A DNA stretch of 64,000 nucleotides from Formicarius rufipectus (Eukaryota; Chordata; Aves; Passeriformes; Formicariidae), in assembly GCA_013399695.1 (NCBI GenBank), contig VXAU01003159.1, positions 638,415 through 702,414 of the forward strand. The letters are read 5' to 3'. Both the position numbers and the translations under genes were made by a program. Positions 1-11,600 of this stretch are shown here, in pieces. The notes below the pieces were generated by a model, which saw only the letters and a program-made list of their open reading frames with translations, was not told the DNA's origin and ran no database searches. Position 1 is the stretch's first letter. Every line of letters starts with the position of its first letter.

Positions 1-1943
1 TATGCACATGAGCACACACTGAAGGGTGACTGAGCCAGAAGATGGATGGCAAAACCATTAACAAATTAAAAGCACCTTCCAAGAAACAGTCAAGGGAACA
101 AATTTCCACTGCTGCATCAGAAAGCTGCACATCTCCTCCCCATGTTTACTTCTGTTTTAGTCCAGACAGCAGGTCTACATGTAAAATTAAATTGATAATC
201 AATGAGAGCTGACCTGCTTAATTAATTTGTTGCTGAAAGCAAGTGATGGGAGATGATGTCTAGGCTAGAGAAGGACTGTGAAAGCTTTCCATGTGCATAC
301 ACATGCAAGATCCACACCAACACTTACAAGTTGTATTTTTGATGTGTTGGAACCACCACAGGATGATGGGGGGGTTTCTGAAGCTACACTAGTTCCAGTG
401 GATATGGGAATTGTGCCATTGTCAGTCTGGAGTGAAGGGAGTGAAGGACAGGGAGACAAAAAGTACCATGAAGTTGAAGAGGCAGTGAGTCAGGGAGGGG
501 GTAGGAGGTAATCTCTCTCCTGCTCTATTTATTATGCTGCTTGGCCACTATGCAATTTCTTGGGGAGCTAAAGAAAGCAGCTGAGGGAAGCAGAGAAGGA
601 CAAGGATGGCAGCAGCCTTCCCTTCGTCTGTATGTATGTGTCTCTTTGGACCCCCTAGATTTACTGCAGGATTATGTTACTCCTGTGGAGACAGAGCCCT
701 GGAACAGAGCATGCTAACAGGATTAGAGCTTCAGGATTTAGACAGAGAAGCATGAAGGAGAAAAGTAGGAGAGATTATTTTTCTTGTCAGATAGGGAAGG
801 CATAAAATGGAGCATGTTTGATGGTAGGAGAATTCTGGCTGGAGTGGAGAGTGGATAGTTCTGGATTTATTAAATCCAGGAACAAGGAGTTAAAAGAAAA
901 ATGATACTTGGCAACACTCAACAAAGCACAGCGTCTGGGCAAGGCACTGTGTGCTAGGCTGCGCTTGCCAACTCCATGTCTTTGAGAGGCTCCACTCAGA
1001 TTTGGGAGTCATCAGGGACAGGAGGAGTGGCACTGTGTTAGCCTGCAGAGGAGATATCAGGCCCAGAAACACAAAGCTTCAGCCTTGCTAGGAAAGCCAG
1101 GGCTGTAATTCTCCCCTGGTACTGCACCAAGGGTGAATGTGCAAGGCTGCCTTTTCCAAAGCCTGATGTCTTTGTCCTGCCTGCAAAGGCAGAAGCAGGC
1201 TGGGACCTGGATGCTTTTGGGCAAATCCTCTGCACCATGATGTCTCTGTGCAGAAGCACTTGTGACTTTCTGGTTGATCATGCAAGCTTTTCCTGAGTTT
1301 TCCAGATAAAAAACCCACAGGACTGAAAGCTTTCCTCTCCCTCCCCGAGTGAATGAATACAGGAGACCTGATTAAGAACTAAAAAGACAGAGAAACTCTT
1401 CTAGGAGAAGGTACAAGGGCCTCCAAAGAGTCATGCTCAACATTGCCTGCCAGCACCAAACACCTCTGACTGTCGCCAGCTCTATGTACAACTGAGATAT
1501 TTGTCTCTTTGCAGCAATTCAACCTTTGTGCACCCACTACCCAAACTACCACCCAGGAAGGTTAGATGGTAACAAGCACAAAGCCATCAAAATGAGTACT
1601 AAATGAAAACTGCACAGCTGAATTTTGCTGCCATTTCTCATTCATTGACTTCTACAGGTTCCAAAAGCAAATGTTTCAGTTGCATCCTTTCATTTCACAT
1701 ACAAAGCAATGGAGGCAGCAAGACCACTTGTCATGGTCCCAACCCACCCCAAATCCTGAAATCCATCCCTCCCCCCAGTCCTTCACCATACTAGATGATT
1801 CCCATGAGCTGATCTACACAGTTACTAAAGCAGAGCAGCTCAGACCACACAGGAGCTGGAACCTGAGACCTACAAAGAAGGAAGTGGATCAGAATGGATG
1901 AGCACTTTGTTTTCTGATAAAATCCTCATAGTTGAATCTGTTA

Positions 1944-2025
1944 AAAAAAATGGACAATAATAAAAGGTCAAATCCTGCCAGGTGAAGAAAATGGCCAAAA
2001 ACAAAAGGTCAAATCCTGCCAGGTG
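1944..2025. repeat. 41-bp tandem duplication (two copies)
   Basis: Copies 1944-1984 and 1985-2025 align without gaps and differ at about four positions. The last 23 bases of each, AAAAGGTCAAATCCTGCCAG followed by GTG, are identical. It is a local tandem duplication inside intron 7. Confidence 0.9.
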
Positions 2026-3000
2026 CTGTTTTCCTTCCTTGGGTTCAAGAAGAGTTGTTGTTTTCTAAAGACATTTGCAAACCACTAGATAAGATCTCGG
2101 CACTGCACACCAGGACTGCTGCCTGGAAGATAAGCTCCGGGGCCACTGGCCCCTGGTGACACAGAGGTGGATGCAACAGGGAGGGCAAGAGCCAGACCAG
2201 CCTTTCTGCAGCAGGGATTGTTTGGCTCTGCCCCATGGGGACATGCTGGTGAGTAATAAGGGGCAAGTATGAGGCAACATGTGGTGGTGCCGACTCTCTC
2301 CCCGTCTCCTCTTTGACACACAGGAAGACAGCTCGGCACCTTTGTCCAGGTCACTGGGTTGGCCTCTCCCCTTGGTCCCATGCCCCAAGGGAAGGACAGA
2401 GCAACACCCCCTGGACAGGGTGATGTCTGATGTGTGCTGGGCTTTGTGGGGAGTGGGCTGCCAGGCAGGGGGAAAAGCCTGGCAGGGATGGGGTGGGGTG
2501 GGAAGGAGTGGGTATGAGAGTGGGGTTCCACTACTGTCCACTGTCTTTCCACTGATTCCCCATCCCAGGAACACGGCAGCACTTGGCACAGAAGTAGCCC
2601 AGCCAGCCATGTCTTCTGCAAGCACATATTAATCACGTTTTCCTCTGCTCCATCCTTTCTTTCCGGTTTCTCTCGCTGTTGAGTGCCAGCAGCTGGGGAC
2701 TCAAAGGTGAGCCATCACATTTTGCAGGGACACACCCTGGCCCAACTCTCATCTGAAACACCAGAGGGAGGGGAAGTGGGGGTCATAAGACAGGAAGTCA
2801 GAGCTCCCTATCCTCTTCAGAAAGCTTCATCCCCCCCTTTACCCCTCCTGCACTCACTGTTTTTCTCTTGCTTTAGCTCCCTGATGAAGATATGAATGTT
2901 AGCTGACCCACCTATACACAGCAGAGCTTTGCTTTTGGCCCACAGAGCTGGCAGAAATTCAGAGTTGTGTTTGATACATCCCATATGCCTATGTGTTCAT

Positions 3001-3092
3001 GTGCATATATATGTGTGTATGTTCAGATATACATATGTGTGTGTATATATGTATGTGTCTATATGTGTATACGTATATATCTGCATGTACAT
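3001..3092. repeat. TA/TG-rich degenerate microsatellite
   Basis: About 90 bp of interrupted TATATG, TGTGTA and TATG units in intron 7. Likely variable in length. Confidence 0.85.
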
Positions 3093-5474
3093 AGAGGAGT
3101 AGAGAGTCCCTGTCTGTCCACATCGTCCCCTCCCTCCCTGCTCCTTATGGCACCAAATCAAGCTGCGGCAGACTTGACAAATCTATTTGGCATGGTTCGC
3201 TCCACCGTTGCAGCCTGAACTGTGCGGAGCGCCGCACTGACGCAGGGAGGAATCTGCACCTTGAATACAGACATCTGGGAGCTTGCTTAATGCAGGAACA
3301 GTGGGGATTAATGTGGGCAGGGCAGGGAATGAGGGGCCAGAGCCCCTGGCACCAGGCCTGCGAGCAAGAGGCTTTGCCCTGGCCTCACTGTGGCTCAGCA
3401 GCTGGCAGCCAGTTGTTTGGTGGGGAGGGAAGGCAGCCGTCCGGATGGCAAGGGGTAGGCGAGCCACCAAAAAGCAATTATTTATCCTCCAGCCTTGGGA
3501 AGTGTCTGCTAAATTGAGGCCAGAACGTGGGAACGAATTGAGACTGGAATAAAGGAGTAAAAAAGAAGAGGTTTGATTTTTCCTCTTTTTTTTTTATGAA
3601 AAGAGAGAACAGAAAAAAAGTTGACAGGATTCAAGGGCCAAATCCTGAAAACCTGGCAATTCATGTGGCTATGGGAGGGATTGTTTTAGTTTAACACCAA
3701 CCAACCAGGGTTTAGGGTCTTGCTGGAGCAACGAAAATTGGCTCAGCAGCACTAAAACCAGCCGTGCTTTCCTGCTCCACCCTGGCTGAGGATTCACTGT
3801 CTGGTGCCCAGGGCAGCATGGATGGGGCATTTATGCTCCTCTGCAAATAAAAGCACCCTCCATGGCAGACTCCTGCTCCAGTTAGACTCCAAAAGCTAAA
3901 TGTATTGCCAGTGGTTATTTGAAACACTGAGATGAGTACTTAGCCCACCTCCCTGCTTAGCACAATGCCAACATTCTGCCTGTCTCAGCTTACAGAAATG
4001 GTTTCAAACTCACCCATTAGCGCACACTGTGCCTGGGTGAGAAGAGATGGCCCTGGGTCACAGAAAGATCTGCCATGACCAATGGGTCCTGGAAGAGTCT
4101 CCACACCACTTCATAACCACTGGGTTAGGGTTGTGCACGAACTCTGCCATGAGCAGCTGCCCTAGACCCAGCACACCCAAGATGTGGGGACGCCCAGCTG
4201 CTGACCCTCCTGTGTGGTGCTGGGCTGCGCCATGCCTCCACTTTCCTATCTCTAGGATAGGACTAATGCCACCTGAATGAAATGTCAGGAGCTTAAATAC
4301 TCCAAATATTGGAGGTATGAGACTCTGATAGGGACTTCTGCACAGCAAGAACTCATTCTGGGAAGCAGAGGGAATTTGAACCTAAGACACACTTGCGGGG
4401 AAGGGGAAATCACACAGCCCGGAAAGGAAGGAAATGTCTGGATGAACCCTGGACAACGCAGGATACTGCATTTCATGATGCCTGTGCCAGCAAATGGAGA
4501 GGACAGCTAATTTAATAGAAGTGCTGAGCAATCAGAAATTAGAGGGACGTGAATGTGGGGGGAGGTGTGTGGGACCCCAGCCACAGAGTTCACACCGACA
4601 GACTATGGTACATCAGTGGGGGGTCCTGAACATGGCAGCAGTGCTGGTGGGCACCACAGTGGAGCAGGGAAAGACTTTCTCAGAGTGCCCTTGCCCAGGG
4701 GATAACCACATGACCAAGGCAATTGACAGAGAAGGACCCACCCAGCACCATGGCTGCTTTAAACCCCCTCTCTATACACCAAAGCTTCCATGCAGACCAC
4801 ACCAAGTTTATCTTTACTGGCCACATGCCAGCACCCACAAGGCTTGAAATGGCTGAACACCCATATTTACCCTCCCTCCACCTCACTCTCTCCTCTGTGC
4901 ATGTCCCAGAAACATAGCAAGAGCATGTGCAGCTCCCAGGGCTCAAATGCACCCTTGCTGACCATGCCTGCTAGCACAGATCCCACAGCTCTGGCAGCTT
5001 GAATTGCTTCTCATTATTTATTGTTCATTTTGGCTTTGGGACAGTGCGATTGCCTCTTAGGATTAGTGCCCTTTCATTTCCAGGCCTCAGTAACTCCTGA
5101 ACTACAGTTTCATGTGGTTTTGTGATTGTTAACCCAGCATGCAGATGGGTATATGACCATAAAAGCTCAATGATTCTCGTATGGCAAAACACAGGCTGTG
5201 AAAGCATTTTCTTCTTCATTTGTAGTCAAAGAACATACTCTTCCCACAAAAGATGAAGCAGCAGCCAGATTTTCCAAGGAATAGTGTTCCCCCATTGCTG
5301 TGCAGAGGAGAAAGGACTATTTCTGCTCAGAGCATCATCAGTCTTTTAGCCACGATCAGAAAAAGGGTCCCTCACAGATTAAACCCTTCAGGCCTCCAAA
5401 ATTTTTCTGTTCTCTTCCCTCCTGAGCTGCAAGGCTCACCAAGATGCAGGCAAAAGAGGTAAAAAGGCCTTTAC

Positions 5475-5630
5475 CTTGTGGTTTTTCCCATGTCGGTACA
5501 TCATCCAGTCCTCCCCGTTGGTGCTGACCTCCAGCTTGTAGGTACGGACATAGTAGCCCTTCTGGGTTTCTCTCGAGATGGCACCCTGTGTGGCAATGGC
5601 TGTGAGCACAGTCAGGAAGTGGAGATCCAC
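5475..5630 (-). CDS. NRP2: NRP2 coding exon 7: middle of discoidin domain b1
   Basis: The exon is exactly 52 codons, residues 331-382: VDLHFLTVLTAIATQGAISR, then ETQKGYYVRTYKLEVSTNGE and DWMMYRHGKNHK. S349, T352 and Y356 complete the ligand-carboxylate pocket started in exon 6 (Y299, T319, D323). The acceptor is CTGGAAAG/GTGG; the first codon is GTG (valine 331) and is not a start codon. The donor is CAAG/GTAAAGG. The next exon, which should begin with a VFQANND-like sequence, was looked for in 1-5474 and not seen, so intron 7 runs off the left edge and this is the last visible NRP2 exon. Confidence 0.97.
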
Positions 5631-8600
5631 CTTTCCAGGGGAAAAAGGGACAAGAGAGAGAGTGGTGACCGCCTGAGAGCGCAGGGTGGCTAGTTAGTTC
5701 CTCCCTCTGTCTCTGAAAAATTAAAAGGTGCAAATTGAGCCTGTCTCGCTCTGTCTGTGGCTGCACTGTTCAACGGGAACAACTTCCCTAGGCTGACTTC
5801 AGCAGGATAGGAACCATGGGACAAGAACAACTAAGGAACTTGATGTCCCTTCATATGGGACCACCACAAAGCCTTCTTCCTACCTCAGACCAAGCAACAG
5901 TAACTGCACAAAAGCTCATGTCCATTAAAGCAGGACCGAGACTGACTTTTTCAGTGTAAAATAAAAGCATGATATCCAATTAGCAAGTCCTGCAGTTTTG
6001 GTTTTCTCTGGCAGTCTGCTGGAAAGTCCATCAAGGTTTTGAGCAGGAAGAAGCAGGTGGGAGAAGGACAGCAGATTGAATCAGTTGTTGTGCAGGCAAG
6101 CTAATGGGAGAGCCAGCCCCTCACTGCAGCTCCCCTGCTGCTTCCTCACTATGAGCCACAGAGGCAATAAAAAATTCAACAAGCCTTATGGTCAAGGGTC
6201 AGTTAAGCAGCGTGACACTCCATTTGGTGGGGGAAGAGATGAGGGGGCTGGAAAACATGCGTACCTGGAGGTACTCTTTGTTGCTGTCCACGTTGGGGGT
6301 CCAGCCATTGTCATCACTGTTGAGCCGGCTCTGCTGAGGGGTCCATCGCCCGTCTGAGTAGGTGGAGGAGGCACTGATCTGCATATTGGAGATCCTGCCA
6401 GACTCCATCCCCAGAGGCACATTACACTGGAAGTCTAGAGCAGGCAAACATACACAGAGATCAGTTTACAATCTCAGTACTTCATCCTCAAGTGGAAGGC
6501 AGCCCTGAACTAATCTCCACAGCTAACCCTCAGCAAAGCTGCCTGTCTGGAAAGATGAACAGATCTGCACCATCTTGCAGGTTATGTGTGCTCACAGATG
6601 GCACTGAAAAATTAAAGATAGGGCAGGCAGCTTTATGTTTGCATGGAGCCATTAATACAGTCCAGATCTTTCTCTCTTTCCCTGTCTCCTTCACCTTTGC
6701 TCTGTTTTGACACAGTTCTGTCCCTTCCCTCCCACTATCTCTACCAAGCTGTGCCAAGTCCCCTTGTCATAAAGTTTCCATCTTCTTGAAGGCTGTAGGT
6801 GAAACCTAAGCACTGACAAGGTAAGGAGTACAGACAGACACATCAGGAGAGTGTTTACTGCTATCAGCAGCAACGTCAAGGACTGGAATGGGCAGGTCTA
6901 TTTTCATGCATGTGAGAGTACGGATGAGTGTGTGTGCATGTGTCTGTGTATATGTGCATGTGCTACGTGTGGTATCGGGCCCATAGGAATTAACCAGAAA
7001 AGACTATGAAAGATTTTGGTATGCTTTCATTGGATCTCCTGACTTCTAAGGCTTTAGAAGTCACAAGTAGCTCAATGTTATGGTACATCTCATATATTTT
7101 ATGACAGCTGTCCTATAAAAACAATAGCAAAGTGATTGAAAATACTGAATGGGCCCAAGTATGCTGGTGCTGTAAAGCAGTGGGTCTCCACTGAGCTGTC
7201 TGTGCTCTTAATATGACCAAGTCAAACTTGGTGGAGATGATAGACCAAGTTAAGATGCCAGTAGTGTTATTAAAGTTTCAATTTACACCACCATAAATGA
7301 AAACAGACATGGCCCTTTAACAAGTCTTGCGTTTGATTTCTGAGATTTTCTGTTTAACGTCTTATTTCCATATCCTTTTCAAGAACAGAATAGAAAAGGG
7401 ATTAAAGAACAGATCAACTGAGTATGGCAATAGGTAATGGTGAAGAACTCATGCTTCTAACCCTCACTGCCTCAGCAGAACATCCCTTAGTCTCAGGGAA
7501 AGAATTTGTAACCCTGCCGCCCTAGTGCTGCACAACCCTACTCTGCCCTGCTCTCTATCACAGGCTTTCAGTGGTGGGTCAGGGATTCCTTCTCTATCTC
7601 TGGGACTGAGGGGTGTCCTGAAGGCTTCTTCTATTGTATCACAGGTTCATTGTGAACAGAGGTCGAGAACAGTATCTCTGTTGCAAAAATATCATGGGAA
7701 AACAAATGGAACTTTTCCTTGCCTGCAAGTGTTATCACAAAGAATCAAAATGCTCTTCATTCTCAAACCACACAACTTACCTCCTCACTCCACATCAATT
7801 TAACTCCCTTATTAAGGGTTATAAAACAAAATTCAGCTTGAAATTCTTAGAGCTTTAAGAATTTTTTAATTAGACAGCCAAGAAATTCCAATTTGTGTTT
7901 GGGGCTGTGAATCTTTGGAAAACTAGGGAGAGGAAGAGTGTACTTCCCCTCCATGCTTTAATGAATCTGCTGCACATACTGGGTTGATGTCTTTCCCTAA
8001 ATCCTTTGGGCTGAGCACATACATGAAGGATTCTAGCCTAAAATGTATTGACAAGACTTCACAAGCAAGTGAAAAGTCAAAAAAAGGTCAGAAAGTGAGA
8101 TTCTTATTGAAATCACACTTCTATCAGAAACAGTGTACAGATCTAAGTGAAACTGCCTTGCTGGTGGGGAACCCTCCCTGGACACACTGCTGCCTGCATG
8201 TGCCAAATGAAAGACAGGAAAAACAGGTGGCATAATTAAGTCATACACACACATTTCCAACTTACTTTCTGGGACTTCCTGGTGGATCAAGTAGTACTGA
8301 GCAGAAAAACCATCCTTAGCCACTGCCAGGTCCGTGTGGAAGGTGAGAGAGAGGACGCCGGTGGTGGAGCGGATGTCCGATGGCATCTTAGTGCCACAAT
8401 ACCTGCCTATCAAGGGGCCGACTGCAAAAGAAAGAGCAGCAAGGTAATGCCTGCTTTTCCACTGGCCTCCTGGATCACCAGAGATGGGCGTTACTTCGCA
8501 GAGGTGCCTTAGCAGGACTCATCAGGATGAAAGAAAGGCTTTGGGGATGGGCTAATTTTTACATCCACTAGCTTGGTGCCATGCAGTATGTCATGCAGAA

Positions 8601-11600
8601 ATATCCACTGCAGGAAGCACTGCTCTGCAATTGCTGGGAAATGTTCTAGAAAGCTCCATTTCTCAGTGGTACAGGGTAGGGAGGTTCTCCCATCACTGCA
8701 TGAACCCCCTGCCCTTCCCTGAGGGAGGACCAGTGGTATGTTGGAGTGTCCCATGGGGCTTTTCAGATCAGTGGTTACAACAGAGCAGTAGCTAGGGGTT
8801 TTAATGAATGCAGCCTTCTGCAAGCACTGTCCCCCAAGCTGGCCACTGAGTGCCCCGATGGCAGGTTGTACACTGCTGCCACCTTTGAGGTCAGACACCT
8901 TCAGTATTCGGACACAGCTCGCACAGTCTTGGAGCTTTGTGAAACACCAGGAAGGGCTGAGGACAGCAGTGCAGCACTCCAAGGCTTACCATTGGGGATG
9001 CCGTCCCAGATGTCTAGCCAGTCGTACTTGCAGTCTCCTTCTCCTGCCTGCAGTGGGTCATGCTCGAGGTCAAAAAGTAGAAAGTGGAGGAGGATTTCTG
9101 TCTTTGGCTTGGCTATGATGGTGAAGACACAGTCCAGGTTGTGTGGATACTTGTCAGGGAAACCTGGAGACTCAATAGTGCCGTTGGAGGCAGTGAAGTT
9201 TCTGGAGCAGTCCTCAGAGCCTGTAGCAGCAAGAAAAAACCCAGAGCCTTAGCAACAGTGCAGCTTAATACCAACAACTTGACACACTGGAAGTCTTGTT
9301 TTGAGCTTAGCAGGGTTGTGTATTCACTTCTGGAAATGTCCTGTAGCTGAAGAACTTTGTGAATTCTTGAAAGAAGCGAGAGGGTGATTTTCAAAGCTTT
9401 CCACAGGTGGAGAGACCAAGTCCATGAGGTCACTGTAGTGGACAGCGCAGTTCTAAATATCTCAGATTTTCAAATGTAAGCTGTACATCACCGCTGATCC
9501 TCCTGACAAATACCTCAAAACCATGACTAGAAGAGTGATCCCATCCAAAGCCATGGCTGCAGTCTGGCAGCCCAGCACCCTGCCAAATCCCACACTGGTA
9601 GTGGTGGAAAGGGAGGCCACACTGAGCTGGTCTGGCTTCCCAGCTGGCACACTCCACTGTAACCCAGCCCCCAAACAGGGGACCTGCTGGTAGACCTGTG
9701 TTTGCTGCTGAGATACCAGCCAGCATGCAAGAAGCGGACAGATGTAGTCCTCACTGACACAGCTGCCACCTGCAGCCATGCAGGTAAAAGGCACAGCTGT
9801 TCCAGATAGATAGAAGAGCCCCTGTTCAGGGAGTGGGATGCTGGGGTGGGGCAAAGAGGACTAACAGGATGTATTCTTTCTGGAATGGGGCCAGTCTCCT
9901 GCAAACTCCACTTTCCCACACCCAAATCTGAGCCTCAGCTTCCTTTTGAGAAAATCAGAAAGCACAAATATTTACCCAGCAAAAAGGTTAGGGGAGGGTG
10001 CCAATGTCTCCACTGTTAGCTGTAAACCCTCAGGAAGAGCACAGTTAGTCTGCAGCCCCAAGACCCACGCAAGGGACAGGGGCCAGCTCCAGCATACATC
10101 CCCACAACACGGTCACAGCAAGAGTGGGGGTAACAGGGGCCGTGGCAGAGGGGATCTCTGCTCAGCACAGGAACAGAGCCCTCTTTTTCACGGAATGAGC
10201 CATCCACACCAGAAATGCAAGTTATTTCTATCCTTAAGGAAGACCTTTGCGTGGTGAGGAGAGCAAACAATGTTGCCTCTTATTTAATGCTGACCTCAAC
10301 ACTGGCCCTCAGTTGCAGCCAGGCCAGCTCAGTGCCCCCTCTCATACAGCCAAGGTGCCTCGGGGTGGCTGGGGAAAGGGGAATTTGTGCCACATTCATA
10401 CCACCGTGACTTTGAAACTCTTCAGCTGAGGACAATAGACAACAGAAATCTGCAGCCTGGAGCTATCAGAGGGGAAAGGGGATGCTAGAGAGGCTGCTGG
10501 CCACAACTGCAACCCAGCACTAGCATTTGCAAAGGTTTCTGCTTCACTTTTGCTGGGACACTCTCCTTCTCCTCTACAAACCTTTCTGCTCCAGCTCTTC
10601 CAGGCAGCACAAGCTTTCCCAGGACTAATGGGGGACTAGTTATTCAATTCAGCATTAACCTACAGGAGTCAGGCCAGCAGCCCACAGTAATAGCAGGATC
10701 TCACACTGCATTATGCAGTGCCTGGCTGGAGAGCTACTCAGGAGAGGCTCTTAATTGACTGCCTAATGAAGCAGCCAGCTTTTCTGGTGTGAACCCGTGG
10801 GGTAAAATGCAGAGGCAAAAAATAAGGCCAAACACAAATCACAGCATAAGGCCATAAACAGGGATAAGGGTGTACTTCGTTCCAAACAACTTAAAAGACA
10901 AACAGATAAATAAGGAAAATAACTCAAGCTCTGAGCTAGGGAGAAAATCAAAGGCTAAACTGAGTCAGGGATTGTCCTCTAGAGACAGGAAGGAGATGTA
11001 ACTAAGTCATCGAATTAGACAACACTTTTCTCATGTGGGGTTCTTACCGAATTTGGCATCTTTGTCTACATTTTGTCTGATAGCAGCAAACACAGTGATT
11101 AGCTTTTTATAAGGAAACTGCAGATAATCAACGGGATTCATGCTGGCTTCGGCAGCAGGGCCAGCCTGAGAGGAGACTTTGATGCCCAGAGCTGGAGAGC
11201 TCAGGCCAGCCCTGCCGAAGTGACTCACAAAGGGAGCAGCAGGGAGGCTGGACCAGTCAGGACAGGCGGCTCTTTTGTCAGCCCACAGACTGATACCCAT
11301 CAGGGGATTCGACGACTGGTATGCGGTTGTTTGTATGCAGATTGCTCCTCTCTCACACTGTGATAAGGGAAATTTAGCACAAGGTGTGGAAATAGATGCT
11401 CGATTGAAAAGAGCTGTTTTTTTAGGTCACCTTTAAGAAAGAAGGAATCTGCAGGCACTGCTGCCTTTACTGAAGTGGACAATGACAATCTGATGACCTT
11501 TAAAGCTGGTGACACCCTTGCTGGTTTCCTTGACAGCTCAGACAGAAACTTGGCCAGTGCCTGCCTGCCTGCGAACAAAAGGCAGGATTTGATTGTACTG

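Larger units (their letters stand above)
1..5474 (-). other. NRP2 intron 7 (partial, 3' side missing)
   Basis: At least 5.47 kb, running out of the window on the left. No exon-like sequence was recognised. It contains a 41-bp tandem duplication (1944-2025), a canonical G-quadruplex motif (2485-2502), an ATG/TA-rich microsatellite (3001-3092) and a CpG-rich islet with a perfect hairpin (about 3120-3243). Overlapping open frames at 2065-2636 occur in several frames at once and look like GC-rich chance frames. Confidence 0.85.

Noticed and set aside
2065..2636. Minus-strand frames of 186 and 183 codons, plus a 117-codon plus-strand frame over the same stretch
   Set aside because: Three overlapping frames in GC-rich sequence without any recognisable domain; inside an NRP2 intron with no splice context.
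9113..9433. 106-codon minus-strand frame
   Set aside because: It is an out-of-frame shadow of NRP2 exon 4; the real frame gives the CUB a2 sequence.
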